DNA of 64,000 bases from Micromussa lordhowensis (lineage: Eukaryota > Cnidaria > Anthozoa > Scleractinia > Lobophylliidae): assembly GCA_964020085.1 (NCBI GenBank), contig CAXHUQ010001387.1, positions 248,001 to 312,000 of the forward strand. The letters are read 5' to 3'. The notes under the pieces were generated by a model. The model ran no database searches. It saw only the letters and a list, made by a program, of their open reading frames with translations, and had not been told where the DNA came from. The number at the start of each line of letters is the position of its first letter. The stretch's first letter is position 1. Positions 46,605 to 57,976 of this stretch are shown in pieces. Both the position numbers and the translations under genes were made by a program.

Positions 46605-48793
46605 TTGCACTTCAAGTGCATACTAATTAGGAGATGATGCCATTGCGCCAGGGTGTTTTTGAAGCCCTTATAGTCGGCCTACTTTTTTCAGCATTTTCCC
46701 TTGGTCCCCCCTTGGCAAAATGTCAGAAAATGGCCGATTTAGGTGTCCTTGCCAAATTTGTCATAACTTGGCTCTGCGGACACTTATGGAGCCGCAGTTT
46801 GCAGCAAAATGTTTTGCTATGTTTGCACTTCAAGTGCATACTAATTAGGAGATGATGCCATTTGCGCCAGGGTGTTTTTGAAGCCCCTATAGTCGGCCTA
46901 CTTTTTTGAGCATTTTGCCTTGGTCCCCCCTTGGCAAAATCTCAGAAAATGGCCGATTTAGGTGTCCTTGCCAAATTTGTCAGAACTCGGCTCTGCGGAC
47001 ACTTATGGAGGCGCAGTTTGCAGCAAAAAGTTGTGCTATGTTTGCACTTCAAGTGCATACTAATTAGGAGATGATGCCATTTGCGCCAGGGTGTTTTTGA
47101 ATCCCCTATAGTCGGCCTACTTTTTTGAGCATTTTGCCTTGGTCCCCCCTTGGCAAAATCTCAGAAAATGGCCGATTTAGGTGTCCTTGCCAAATTTGTC
47201 ATAACTCGGCTCTGCGGACACTTATGGAGGCGCAGTTTGCAGCAAAAAGTTGTGCTATGTTTGCACTTCAAGTGCATACTAATTAGGAGATGATGCCATT
47301 TGCGCCAGGGTGTTTTTGAAGCCGCTATAGTCGGCCTACTTTTTTGAGCATTTTGCCTTGGTTCCCCCTTGGCAAAATCTCAGAAAATGGCCGATTTAGG
47401 TGTCCTTGCCAAATTTGTCATAACTCGGCTCTGCGGACACTTATGGAGCCGCAGTTTGCAGCAAAATGTTGTGCTATGTTTGCACTTCAAGTGCATACTA
47501 ATTAGGAGATGATGCCATTTGCGCCAGGGTGTTTATGAAGCCCCTATAGTCGGCCTACTTTTTTGAGCATTTTGCCTTGGTCCCCCCTTGGCAAAATGTC
47601 AGAAAATGGCCGATTTAGGTGTCTTTGCCAAATTTGTCATAACTTGGCTCTGCGGACACTTATGGAGCCGCAGTTTGCAGCAAAATGTTTTGCTATGTTT
47701 GCACTTCAAGTGCATACTAATTAGGAGATGATGCCATTTGCGCCAGCGTGTTTTTGAAGCCCCTATAGTCGGCCTACTTTTTTGAGCATTTTGCCTTGGT
47801 TCCCGCTTGGCAAAATCTCAGAAAATGGCCGATTTAGGTGTCCTTGCCAAATTTGTCAGAACTCGGCTCTGCGGACACTTATGGAGGCGCAGTTTGCAGC
47901 AAAAAGTTGTGCTATGTTTGCACTTCAAGTGCATACTAATTAGGAGATGATGCCATTTGCGCCAGGGTGTTTTTGAAGCCCCTATAGTCGGCCTACTTTT
48001 TTGAGCATTTTGCCTTGGTTCCCCCTTGGCAAAATCTCAGAAAATGGCCGATTTAGGTGTCCTTGCCAAATTTGTCATAACTCGGCTCTTCGGACACTTA
48101 TGGAGCCGCAAATTGCAGCAAAATGCTGTGCTATGTTTGCACTTCAAGTGCATACTAATTAGGAGATGACGCCATTTGCGCCAGGGTGTTTTTGAAGCCC
48201 CTATAGTCGGCCTACTTTTTTCAGCATTTTGCCTTGGTCCCCCCTTGGCAAAATGTCAGAAAATGGTCGATTTAGGTGTCTTTGCCAAATTTGTCATAAC
48301 TTGGCTCTGCGGACACTTATGGAGCCGCAGTTTGCAGCAAAATGTTTTGCTATGTTTGCACTTCAAGTGCATACTAATTAGGAGATGATGCCATTTGCGC
48401 CAGGGTGTTTTTGAAGCCCCTATAGTCGGCCTACTTTTTTGATCATTTTGCCTTGGTCCCCCCTTGGCAAAATCTCAGAAAATGGCCGATTTAGGTGTCC
48501 TTGCCAAATTTGTCATAACTCGGCTCTGCGGACACTTATGGAGGCGCAGTTTGCAGCAAAAAGTTGTGCTATGTTTGCACTTCAAGAGCATACTAATTAG
48601 GAGATGATGCCATTTGCGCCAGGGTGTTTTTGAAGCCCCTATAGTCGGCCTACTTTTTTGAGCATTTTGCCTTGGTTCCCCCTTGGCAAAATCTCAGAAA
48701 ATGGCCGATTTAGGTGTCCTTGCCAAATTTGTCATAACTCGGCTCTGCGGACACTTATGGAGCCGCAGTTTGCAGCAAAATGTTGTGCTATGT
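46605..48793 (+). repeat. A-B-C trimer monomers, irregular order
   Basis: Ten monomers of three types. A has TTTCAGCA (not in every copy here), GTGTCTTTGCC, ACTTGGCTC and GTTTTGCTATG. B has GGAGGCGCAG and CAAAAAGTTG. C has GGTTCCCCC, CTCTTCGGAC and AATGCTGTG. The order read is A B B C-like A B C A B C-like, with A at 46605, 47480 and 48137. The first A has lost one T (CCATTGCGCC near 46640). Two B monomers carry GTCAGAACTCGG (near 46978 and 47857). Confidence 0.8.
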
Positions 48794-50327
48794 TTGCACT
48801 TCAAGTGCATACTAATTAGGAGATGATGCCATTTGCGCCAGGGTGTTTTTGAAGCCCCTATAGTCGGCCTACTTTTTTCAGCATTTTGCCTTGGCCCCCC
48901 CTTGGCAAAATGTCAGAAAATGGCCGATTTAGGTGTCCTTGCCAAATTTGTCATAACTTGGCTCTGCCGACACTTATGGAGCCGCAGTTTGCAGCAAAAT
49001 GTTGTGCTATGTTTGGACTTCAAGTGCATACTAATTAGAAGATGATGCCATTTGCGCCAGGGTGTTTTTGAAGCCCCTATAGTCGGCCTACTTATTTGAG
49101 CATTTTGCTTTGGTCCCCCCTTGGCAAAATGTCAGAAAATGGCCGATCTAGGTGTCCTTGCCAAATTTGTCATAACTCGGCTCTGCGGACACTTATGGAG
49201 CCGCAGTTTGCAGCAAAATGTTGTGCTATGTTTGCACTTCAAGTGCATACTAATTAAGAGATGATGCCATTTGCCCCAGGGTGTTTTTGAAGCCCCTATA
49301 GTCGGCCTACTTTTTTGAGCATTTTGCCTTGGTCCCCCCTTGGCAAAATCTCAGAAAATGGCCGATTTAGGTGTCCTTGCCAAATTTGTCATAACTCGGC
49401 TCTGCGGACACTTATGGAGCCGCAGTTTGCAGCAAAATGTTGTGCTATGTTTGCACTTCAAGTGCATACTAATTAGGAGTCGATGCCATTTGCGCCAGGG
49501 TGTTTTTGAAGCCCCTATAGTCGGCCTACTTTTTTGAGCATTTTGCCTTGGTCCCCCCTTGGCAAAATCTCAGAAAATGGCCGGTTTAGGTTTCCTTGCC
49601 AAATTTGTCATAACTCGGCTCTGCGGACACTTATGGAGCCGCAGTTTGCAGCAAAATGTTGTACTGTGTTTGCACTTGAAGTGCATACTAATTAGGAGAT
49701 GATGCCATTTGCGTCAGGGTGTTTGTTGAAGCCCCTATAGTCGGCCTACTTTTTCGAGCATTTTGCCTTGGTCCCCCCTTGGCAAAATGTCAGAAAATGG
49801 CCGATTTAGGTGTCCTTGCCAAATTTGTCATAACTCGGCTCTGCGGACACTTATGGAGCCGCAGTTTGCAGCAAAATGTTGTGCTGTGTTTGCACTTCAA
49901 GTGCATACTAATTACGAGATGATGCCATTTGCGCCAGGGTGATTTTGAAGCCCCTATAGTCGGCCTACTTATTTGAGCATTTTGCCTTGGTCCCCCATTG
50001 GCAAAATGTCAGAAAATGGCCGATTTAGGTGTCCTTGCCAAATTTGTCATAACTCGGCTCTGCGGACACTTATGGAGCCGCAGTTTGCAGCAAAATGTTG
50101 TGCTATGTTTGCACTTCAAGTGCATACTAATTAGGACATGATGCCATTTGCGCCAGGGTGTTTTTGAAGCCCCTATAGTCGGCCTACTTTTTTGAGCATT
50201 TTGCCTTGGTCCCCCCTTGGCAAAATGTCAGAAAATGGCCGATTTAGGTGTCCTTGCCAAATTTGTCATAACTCGGCTCTGCGGACACTTATGGAGCCGC
50301 AGTTTGCAGCAAAATGTTGTGCTATGT
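48794..50327 (+). repeat. Segment copy of the 44.9-46.2 kb region inside the trimer domain
   Basis: Seven monomers that interrupt the A-B-C domain. The first part matches 44852 to about 45620 at +3942, and the GTACTGTG / GTTTGTTGAAG pair (49660-49722) matches at +3723. The last two monomers (49890-50327) are mixed, with GGGTGATTTTGAAG near 49937 and TCCCCCATTGG near 49991. Confidence 0.78.
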
Positions 50328-53300
50328 TTGCACTTCAAGTGCATACTAATTAGGAGATGATGCCATTTGCGCCAGGGTGTTTTTGAAGCCCCTATAGTCG
50401 GCCTACTTTTTTCAGCATTTTGCCTTGGTCCCCCCTTGGCAAAATGTCAGAAAATGGCCGATTTAGGTGTCCTTGCCAAATTTGTCATAACTTGGCTCTG
50501 CGGACACTTATGGAGCCGCAGTTTGCAGCAAAATGTTGTGCTATGTTTGCACTTCAAGTGCATACTAATTAGGAGATGATGCCATTTGCGCCAGGGTGTT
50601 TCTGAAGCCCCTATAGTCGGCCTACTTTTTTGAGCATTTTGCCTTGGTTCCCCCTTGGCAAAATCTCAGAAAATGGCCGATTTAGGTGTCCTTGCCAAAT
50701 TTGTCATAACTCGGCTCTTCGGACACTTATGGAGCCGCAGTTTGCAGCAAAATGCTGTGCTATGTTTGCACTTCAAGTGCATACTAATTAGGAGATGATG
50801 CCATTTGCGCCAGGGTGTTTTTGAAGCCCCTATAGTCGGCCTACTTTTTTCAGCATTTTGCCTTGGTCCCCCCTTGGCAAAATGTCAGAAAATGGCCGAT
50901 TTAGGTGTCTTTGCCAAATTTGTCATAACTTGGCTCTGCGGACACTTATGGAGCCGCAGTTTGCAGCAAAATGTTTTGCTATGTTTGCACTTCAAGTGCA
51001 TACTAATTAGGAGATGATGCCATTTGCGCCAGGGTGTTTTTGAAGCCCCTATAGTCGGCCTACTTTTTTGAGCATTTTGCCTTGGTCCCCCCTTGGCAAA
51101 ATCTCAGAAAATGGCCGATTTAGGTGTCCTTGCCAAATTTGTCATAACTCGGCTCTGCGGACACTTATGGAGGCGCAGTTTGCAGCAAAAAGTTGTGCTA
51201 TGTTTGCACTTCAAGTGCATACTAATTAGGAGATGATGCCATTTGCGCCAGGGTGTTTTTGAAGCCCCTATAGTCGGCCTACTTTTTTGAGCATTTTGCC
51301 TTGGTTCCCCCTTGGCAAAATCTCAGAAAATGGCCGATTTAGGTGTCCTTGCCAAATTTGTCATAACTCGGCTCTTCGGACACTTATGGAGCCGCAGTTT
51401 GCAGCAAAATGCTGTGCTATGTTTGCACTTCAAGTGCATACTAATTAGGAGATGATGCCATTTGCGCCAGGGTGTTTGTGAAGCCCCTATAGTCGGCCTA
51501 CTTTTTTCGGCATTTTGCCTTGGTCCCCCCTTGGCAAAATGTCAGAAAATGGCCGATTTAGGTGTCTTTGCCAAATTTGTCATAACTTGGCTCTGCGGAC
51601 ACTTATGGAGCCGCAGTTTACAGCAAAATGTTTTGCTATGTTTGCACTTCAAGTGCATACTAATTAGGAGATGATGCCATTTGCGCCAGGGTGTTTTTGA
51701 AGCACCTATAGTCGGCGTACTTTTTTGAGCATTTTGCCTTGGTCCCCCCTTGGCAAAATCTCACAAAATGGCCGATTTAGGTGTCCTTGCCAAATTTGTG
51801 ATAACTCGGCTCTGCGGACACTTATGGAGGCGCAGTTTGCAGTAAAAAGTTGTGCTATGTTTGCACTTCAAGTGCATACTATTTAGGAGATGATGCCATT
51901 TGCGCCAGGGTGTTTTTGAAGCCCCTATAGTCGGCCTACTTTTTTGAGCATTTTGCCTTGGTTCCCCCTTGGCAAAATCTCAGAAAATGGCCGATTTAGG
52001 TGTCCTTGCCAAATTTGTCATAACTCGGCTCTTCGGACACTTATGGAGCCGCAGTTTGCAGCAAAATGCTGTGCTATGTTTGCACTTCAAGTCCATACTA
52101 ATTAAGAGATGATGCCATTTGCGCCAGGGTGTTTTTGAAGCCCCTATAGTCGGCCTACTTTTTTGAGCATTTTGCCTTGGTCCCCCCTTGGCAAAATGTC
52201 AGAAAATGGCCGATTTAGGTGTCCTTGCCAAATTTGTCATAACTCGGCTCTTCGGACACTTATGGAGCCGCAGTTTGCAGCAAAATGCTGTGCTATGTTT
52301 GCACTTCAAGTGCATACTAATTAGGAGATGATGCCATTTGCGCCAGGGTGTTTTTGAAGCCCCTATAGTCGGCCTACTTTTTTCAGCATTTTGCCTTGGT
52401 CCCCCCTTGGCAAAATGTCAGAAAATGGCCCATTTAGGTGTCTTTGCCAAATTTGTCATAACTTGGCTCTGCGGACACTTATGGAGCCGCAGTTTGCAGC
52501 AAAATGTTTTGCTATGTTTGCACTTCAAGTGCATACTAATTAGGAGATGATGCCATTTGCGCCAGGGTGTTTTTGAAGCCCCTATAGTCGGCCTACTTTT
52601 TTGAGCATTTTGCCTTGGTCCCCCCTTGGCAAAATCTCAGAAAATGGCCGATTTAGGTGTCCTTGCCAAATTTGTCATAACTCGGCTCTGCGGACACTTA
52701 TGGAGGCGCAGTTTGCAGCAAAAAGTTGTGCTATGTTTGCACTTCAAGTGCATACTAATTAGGAGATGATGCCATTTGCGCCAGGGTGTTTTTGAAGCCC
52801 CTATAGTCGGCCTACTTTTTTGAGCATTTTGCCTTGGTTCCCCCTTGGCAAAATGTCAGAAAATGCCCGATTTAGGTGTCCTTGCCAAATTTGTCATAAC
52901 TCGGCTCTTCGGACACTTATGGAGCCGCAGTTTGCAGCAAAATGCTGTGCTATGTTTGCACTTCAAGTGCATACTAATTAGGAGATGATGCCATTTGCGC
53001 CAGGGTGTTTTTGAAGCCCCTATAGTCGGCCTACTTTTTTCAGCATTTTGCCTTGGTCCCCCCTTGGCAAAATGTCAGAAAATGGCCGATTTAGGTGTCT
53101 TTGCCAAATTTGTCATAACTTGGCTCTGCGGACACTTATGGAGCCGCAGTTTGCAGCAAAATGTTTTGCTATGTTTGCACTTCAAGTGCATACTAATTAG
53201 GAGATGATGCCATTTGCGCCAGGGTGTTTTTGAAGCCCCTATAGTCGGCCTACTTTTTTGAGCATTTTGCCTTGGTCCCCCCTTGGCAAAATCTCAGAAA

Positions 53301-55364
53301 ATGGCCGATTTAGGTGTCCTTGCCAAATTTGTCATAACTCGGCTCTGCGGACACTTATGGAGGCGCAGTTTGCAGCAAAAAGTTGTGCTATGTTTGCACT
53401 TCAAGTGCATACTAATTAGGAGATGATGCCATTTGCGCCAGGGTGTTTTTGAAGCCCCTATAGTCGGCCTACTTTTTTCAGCATTTTGCCTTGGTCCCCC
53501 CTTGGCAAAATGTCAGAAAATGGCCGATTTAGGTGTCTTTGCCAAATTTGTCATAACTTGGCTCTGCGGACACTTATGGAGCCGCAGTTTGCAGCAAAAT
53601 GTTTTGCTATGTTTGCACTTCAAGTGCATACTAATTAGGAGATGATGCCATTTGCGCCAGGGTGTTTTTGAAGCCCCTATAGTCGGCCTACTTTTTTGAG
53701 CATTTTGCCTTGGTCCCCCCTTGGCAAAATCTCAGAAAATGGCCGATTTAGGTGTCCTTGCCAAATTTGTCATAACTCGGCTCTGCGGACACTTATGGAG
53801 GCGCAGTTTGCAGCAAAAAGTTGTGCTATGTTTGCACTTCAAGTGCATACTAATTAGGAGATGATGCCATTTGCGCCAGGGTGTTTTTGAAGCCCCTATA
53901 GTCGGCCTACTTTTTTGAGCATTTTGCCTTGGTTCCCCCTTGGCAAAATCTCAGAAAATGGCCGATTTAGGTGTCCTTGCCAAATTTGTCATAACTCGGC
54001 TCTTCGGACACTTATGGAGCCGCAGTTTGCAGCAAAATGCTGTGCTATGTTTGCACTTCAAGTGCATACTAATTAGGAGATGATGCCATTTGCGCCAGGG
54101 TGTTTGTGAAGCCCCTATAGTCGGCCTACTTTTTTCGGCATTTTGCCTTGGTCCCCCCTTGGCAAAATGTCAGAAAATGGCCGATTTAGGTGTCTTTGCC
54201 AAATTTGTCATAACTTGGCTCTGCGGACACTTATGGAGCCGCAGTTTGCAGCAAAATGTTTTGCTATGTTTGCACTTCAAGTGCATACTAATTAGGAGAT
54301 GATGCCATTTGCGCCAGGGTGTTTTTGAAGCCCCTATAGTCGGCCTACTTTTTTGAGCATTTTGCCTTGGTCCCCCCTTGGCAAAATCTCAGAAAATGGC
54401 CGATTTAGGTGTCCTTGCCAAATTTGTCATAACTCGGCTCTGCGGACACTTATGGAGGCGCAGTTTGCAGCAAAAAGTTGTGCTATGTTTGCACTTCAAG
54501 TGCATACTAATTAGGAGATGATGCCATTTGCGCCAGGGTGTTTTTGAAGCCCCTATAGTCGGCCTACTTTTTTGAGCATTTTGCCTTGGTTCCCCCTTGG
54601 CAAAATCTCAGAAAATGGCCGATTTAGGTGTCCTTGCCAAATTTGTCATAACTCGGCTCTTCGGACACTTATGGAGCCGCAGTTTGCAGCAAAATGCTGT
54701 GCTATGTTTGCACTTCAAGTGCATACTAATTAGGAGATGATGCCATTTGCGCCAGGGTGTTTGTGAAGCCCCTATAGTCGGCCTACTTTTTTCGGCATTT
54801 TGCCTTGGTCCCCCCTTGGCAAAATGTCAGAAAATGGCCGATTTAGGTGTCTTTGCCAAATTTGTCATAACTTGGCTCTGCGGACACTTATGGAGCCGCA
54901 GTTTACAGCAAAATGTTTTGCTATGTTTGCACTTCAAGTGCATACTAATTAGGAGATGATGCCATTTGCGCCAGGGTGTTTTTGAAGCCCCTATAGTCGG
55001 CCTACTTTTTTGAGCATTTTGCCTTGGTCCCCCCTTGGCAAAATCTCACAAAATGGCCGATTTAGGTGTCCTTGCCAAATTTGTCATAACTCGGCTCTGC
55101 GGACACTTATGGAGGCGCAGTTTGCAGTAAAAAGTTGTGCTATGTTTGCACTTCAAGTGCATACTAATTAGCAGATGATGCCATTTGCGCCAGGGTGTTT
55201 TTGAAGCCCCTATAGTCGGGCTACTTTTTTGAGCATTTTGCCTTGGTTCCCCCTTGGCAAAATCTCAGAAAATGACCGATTTAGGTGTCCTTGCCAAATT
55301 TGTCATAACTCGGCTCTTCGGACACTTATGGAGCCGCAGTTTGCAGCAAAATGCTGTGCTATGT
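50328..55364 (+). repeat. A-B-C trimer HOR array (657 bp period)
   Basis: A monomers start at 50766, 51423, 52299, 52956, 53394, 54051 and 54708, preceded by an A-like monomer at 50328. Spacings are 657, 876, 657, 438, 657 and 657. The order is A' C, ABC, ABCC', ABC, AB, ABC, ABC, ABC. Some units carry further shared marks: GTGTTTGTGAAG with CGGCATTTTG at 51423, 54051 and 54708; GTTTACAGC, CTCACAAAATGG and GCAGTAAAAAG in both the 51423 and 54708 units. These two units are 3285 bp apart, so a 15-monomer super-repeat is nested on the trimer. Confidence 0.88.
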
Positions 55365-57976
55365 TTGCACTTCAAGTCCATACTAATTAGGAGATGATGC
55401 CATTTGCGCCAGGGTGTTTTTGAAGCCCCTATAGTCGGCCTACTTTTTTGAGCATTTTGCCTTGGTCCCCCCTTGGCAAAATCTCAGAAAATGGCCGATT
55501 TAGGTGTCCTTGCCAAATTTGTCATAACTCGGCTCTGCGGACACTTATGGAGCCGCAGTTTGCAGCAAAATGTTGTGCTATGTTTGCACTTCAAGTGCAT
55601 ACTAATTAAAAGTCGATGCCATTTGCGCCAGGGTGTTTTTGAAGCCCCTATAGTCGGCCTACTTTTTTGAGCATTTTGCCTTGGTCCCCCCTTGGCAAAA
55701 TCTCAGAAAATGGCCGATTTAGGTGTCCTTGCCAAATTTGTCATAACTCGGCTCTGCGGACACTTATGGAGGCGCAGTTTGCAGCAAAAAGTTGTGCTAT
55801 GTTTGCACTTCAAGTGCATACTAATTAGGAGATGATGCCATTTGCGTCAGGGTGTTTTTAAAGCCCCTATAGTCGGCCTACTTTTTTGAGCATTTTGCCT
55901 TGGTTCCCGCTTGGCAAAATGTCAGAAAATGGCCGATTTAGGTGTCCTTGCCAAATTTGTCATAACTCGGCTCTTCGGACACTTATGGAGCCGCAGTTTG
56001 CAGCAAAATGCTGTGCTATGTTTGCACTTCAAGTCCATACTAATTAAGAGATGATACCATTTGCGCCAGGGTGTTTTTGAAGCCCCTATAGTCGGCCTAC
56101 TTTTTTAAACATTTTGCCTTGGTCCCCCCTTGGCAAAATCTCAGAAAATGGCCGATTTAGGTGTCCTTGCCAAATTTGTCATAACTTTGCTCTGCGGACA
56201 CTTATGGAGCCGCAGTTTGCAGCAAAATGTTGTGCTATGTTTGCACTTCAAGTGCATACTAATTAAGAGTCGATGCCATTTGCGCCAGGGTGTTTTTGAA
56301 GCCCCTATAGTCGGCCTACTTTTTTGAGCATTTTGCTTTGGTCCCCCCTTGGCAAAATCTCAGAAAATGGCCGATTTAGGTGTCCTTGCCAAATGTGTCA
56401 TAAATCGGCTCTGCGGACACTTATGGAGCCGCAGTTTGCAGCAAAATGTTGTGCTATGTTTCCACTTCAAGTGCATACTAATTAGGAGATGATGCCATTT
56501 GCGCCAGGGTGTTTTTGAAGCCCCTATAGTCGGCCTACTTTTTTGAGCATTTTGCCTTGGTCCCGTTTTGGCAAAATCTCAGGAAATGGCCGATTTAGGT
56601 GTCCTTGCCAAATTTGTCATAAGTCGGCTCTGCGGACACTTATGGAGCCGCAGTTTGCAGCACAATGTTGTGCCATGTTTGCACTTCAAGTGCATACTAA
56701 TTAGGAGATGATGCCATTTGCGCCAGGGTGTTTTTTATGCCCCTATAGTCGGCCTACTTTTTTGAGCATTTTGCCTTGGTCCCCCCTTGGCAAAATCTCA
56801 GAAAATGGCCGATTTAGGTGTCCTTGCCAAATTTGTCATAACTCGGCTCTGCGGACACTTATGGAGCCGCAGTTTGCAGCAAAATGTTGTGCTATGTTTG
56901 CAATTAGGAGATGATGCCATTTGCGCCAGGGTGTTTTTGAAGCCCCTATAGTCGGCCTACTTATTTGAGCATTTTGCCTTGGTCCCCCCTTGGCAAAATG
57001 GCAGAAAATGGCCGATTTAGGTGTCCTTGCCAAATTTGTCATAACTCGGCTCTGCGGACACTTATGGAGCCGCAGTTTGCAGCAAAATGTTGTGCTATGT
57101 TTGCACTTCAAGTGCATACTAATTAGGAGATGATGCCATTTGCGCCAGGGTGTTTTTGAAGCCCCTATAGTCGGCCTACTTATTTGATCATTTTGCCTTG
57201 GTCCCCCCTTGGCAAAATGTCAGAAAATGGCCGATTTAGGTGTCCTTGCCAAATTTGTCATAACTCGGCTCTGCGGACACTTATGGAGCCGCAGTTTGCA
57301 GCAAAATGTTGTGCTATGTTTGCACTTCAAGTGCATACTAATTAGGACATGATGCCATTTGCGCCAGGGTGTTTTTGAAGCCCCTATAGTCGGCCTACTT
57401 TTTTGAGCATTTTGCCTTGGTTCCCCCTTGGCAAAATCTCAGAAAATGGCCGATTTAGGTGTCCTTGCCAAATTTGTCATAACTCGGCTCTGCGGACACT
57501 TATGGAGCCGCAGTTTGCAGCAAAATGTTGTGCTATGTTTGCACTTCAAGTGCATACTAATGAGGACATGATGCCATTTGCGCCAGGGTGTTTTTGAAGC
57601 CCCTATAGTCGGCCTACTTTTTTGAGCATTTTGCCTTGGTTCCCCCTTGGCAAAATCTCAGAAAATGGCCGATTTAGGTGTCCTTGCCAAATTTGTCATA
57701 ACTCGGCTCTTCGGACACTTATGGAGCCGCAGTTTGCAGCAAAATGTTGTGCTATGTTTGCACTTCAAGTGCATACTAATTAGGACATGATGCCATTTGC
57801 GCCAGGGTGTTTTTGAAGCCCCTATAGTCGGCCTACTTTTTTGAGCATTTTGCCTTGGTCCCCCCTTGGCAAAATCTCAGAAAATGGCCGATTTAGGTGT
57901 CCTTGCCAAATTTGTCATAACTCGGCTCTGCGGACACTTATGGAGCCGCAGTTTGCAGCAAAATGTTGTGCTATGT
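55365..57976 (+). repeat. Mixed monomers after the trimer array
   Basis: Twelve monomers with no regular long period, including B-like (55584), C-like (55803) and several that foreshadow the 10-mer to the right: TCCCGTTTTGG near 56553, CACAATGTTGTGCC near 56661 and TTTTTTATGCCCC near 56730. TTTTTTAAACATTTT near 56101 and CTAATGAGGACATG near 57557 are private. The 203-bp monomer at 56898 lies inside this stretch. Confidence 0.75.
56898..57100 (+). repeat. Short monomer (203 bp) with 16-bp deletion of the palindrome
   Basis: After TTGCA (56898-56902) the sequence continues directly with ATTAGGAG, so 16 bases present in every neighbour are missing. They include one arm and the centre of the 15-bp near-palindrome. 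Only a single A of microhomology is visible at the junction. This is the only loss of more than two bases I found in a monomer of this window. Confidence 0.9.
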
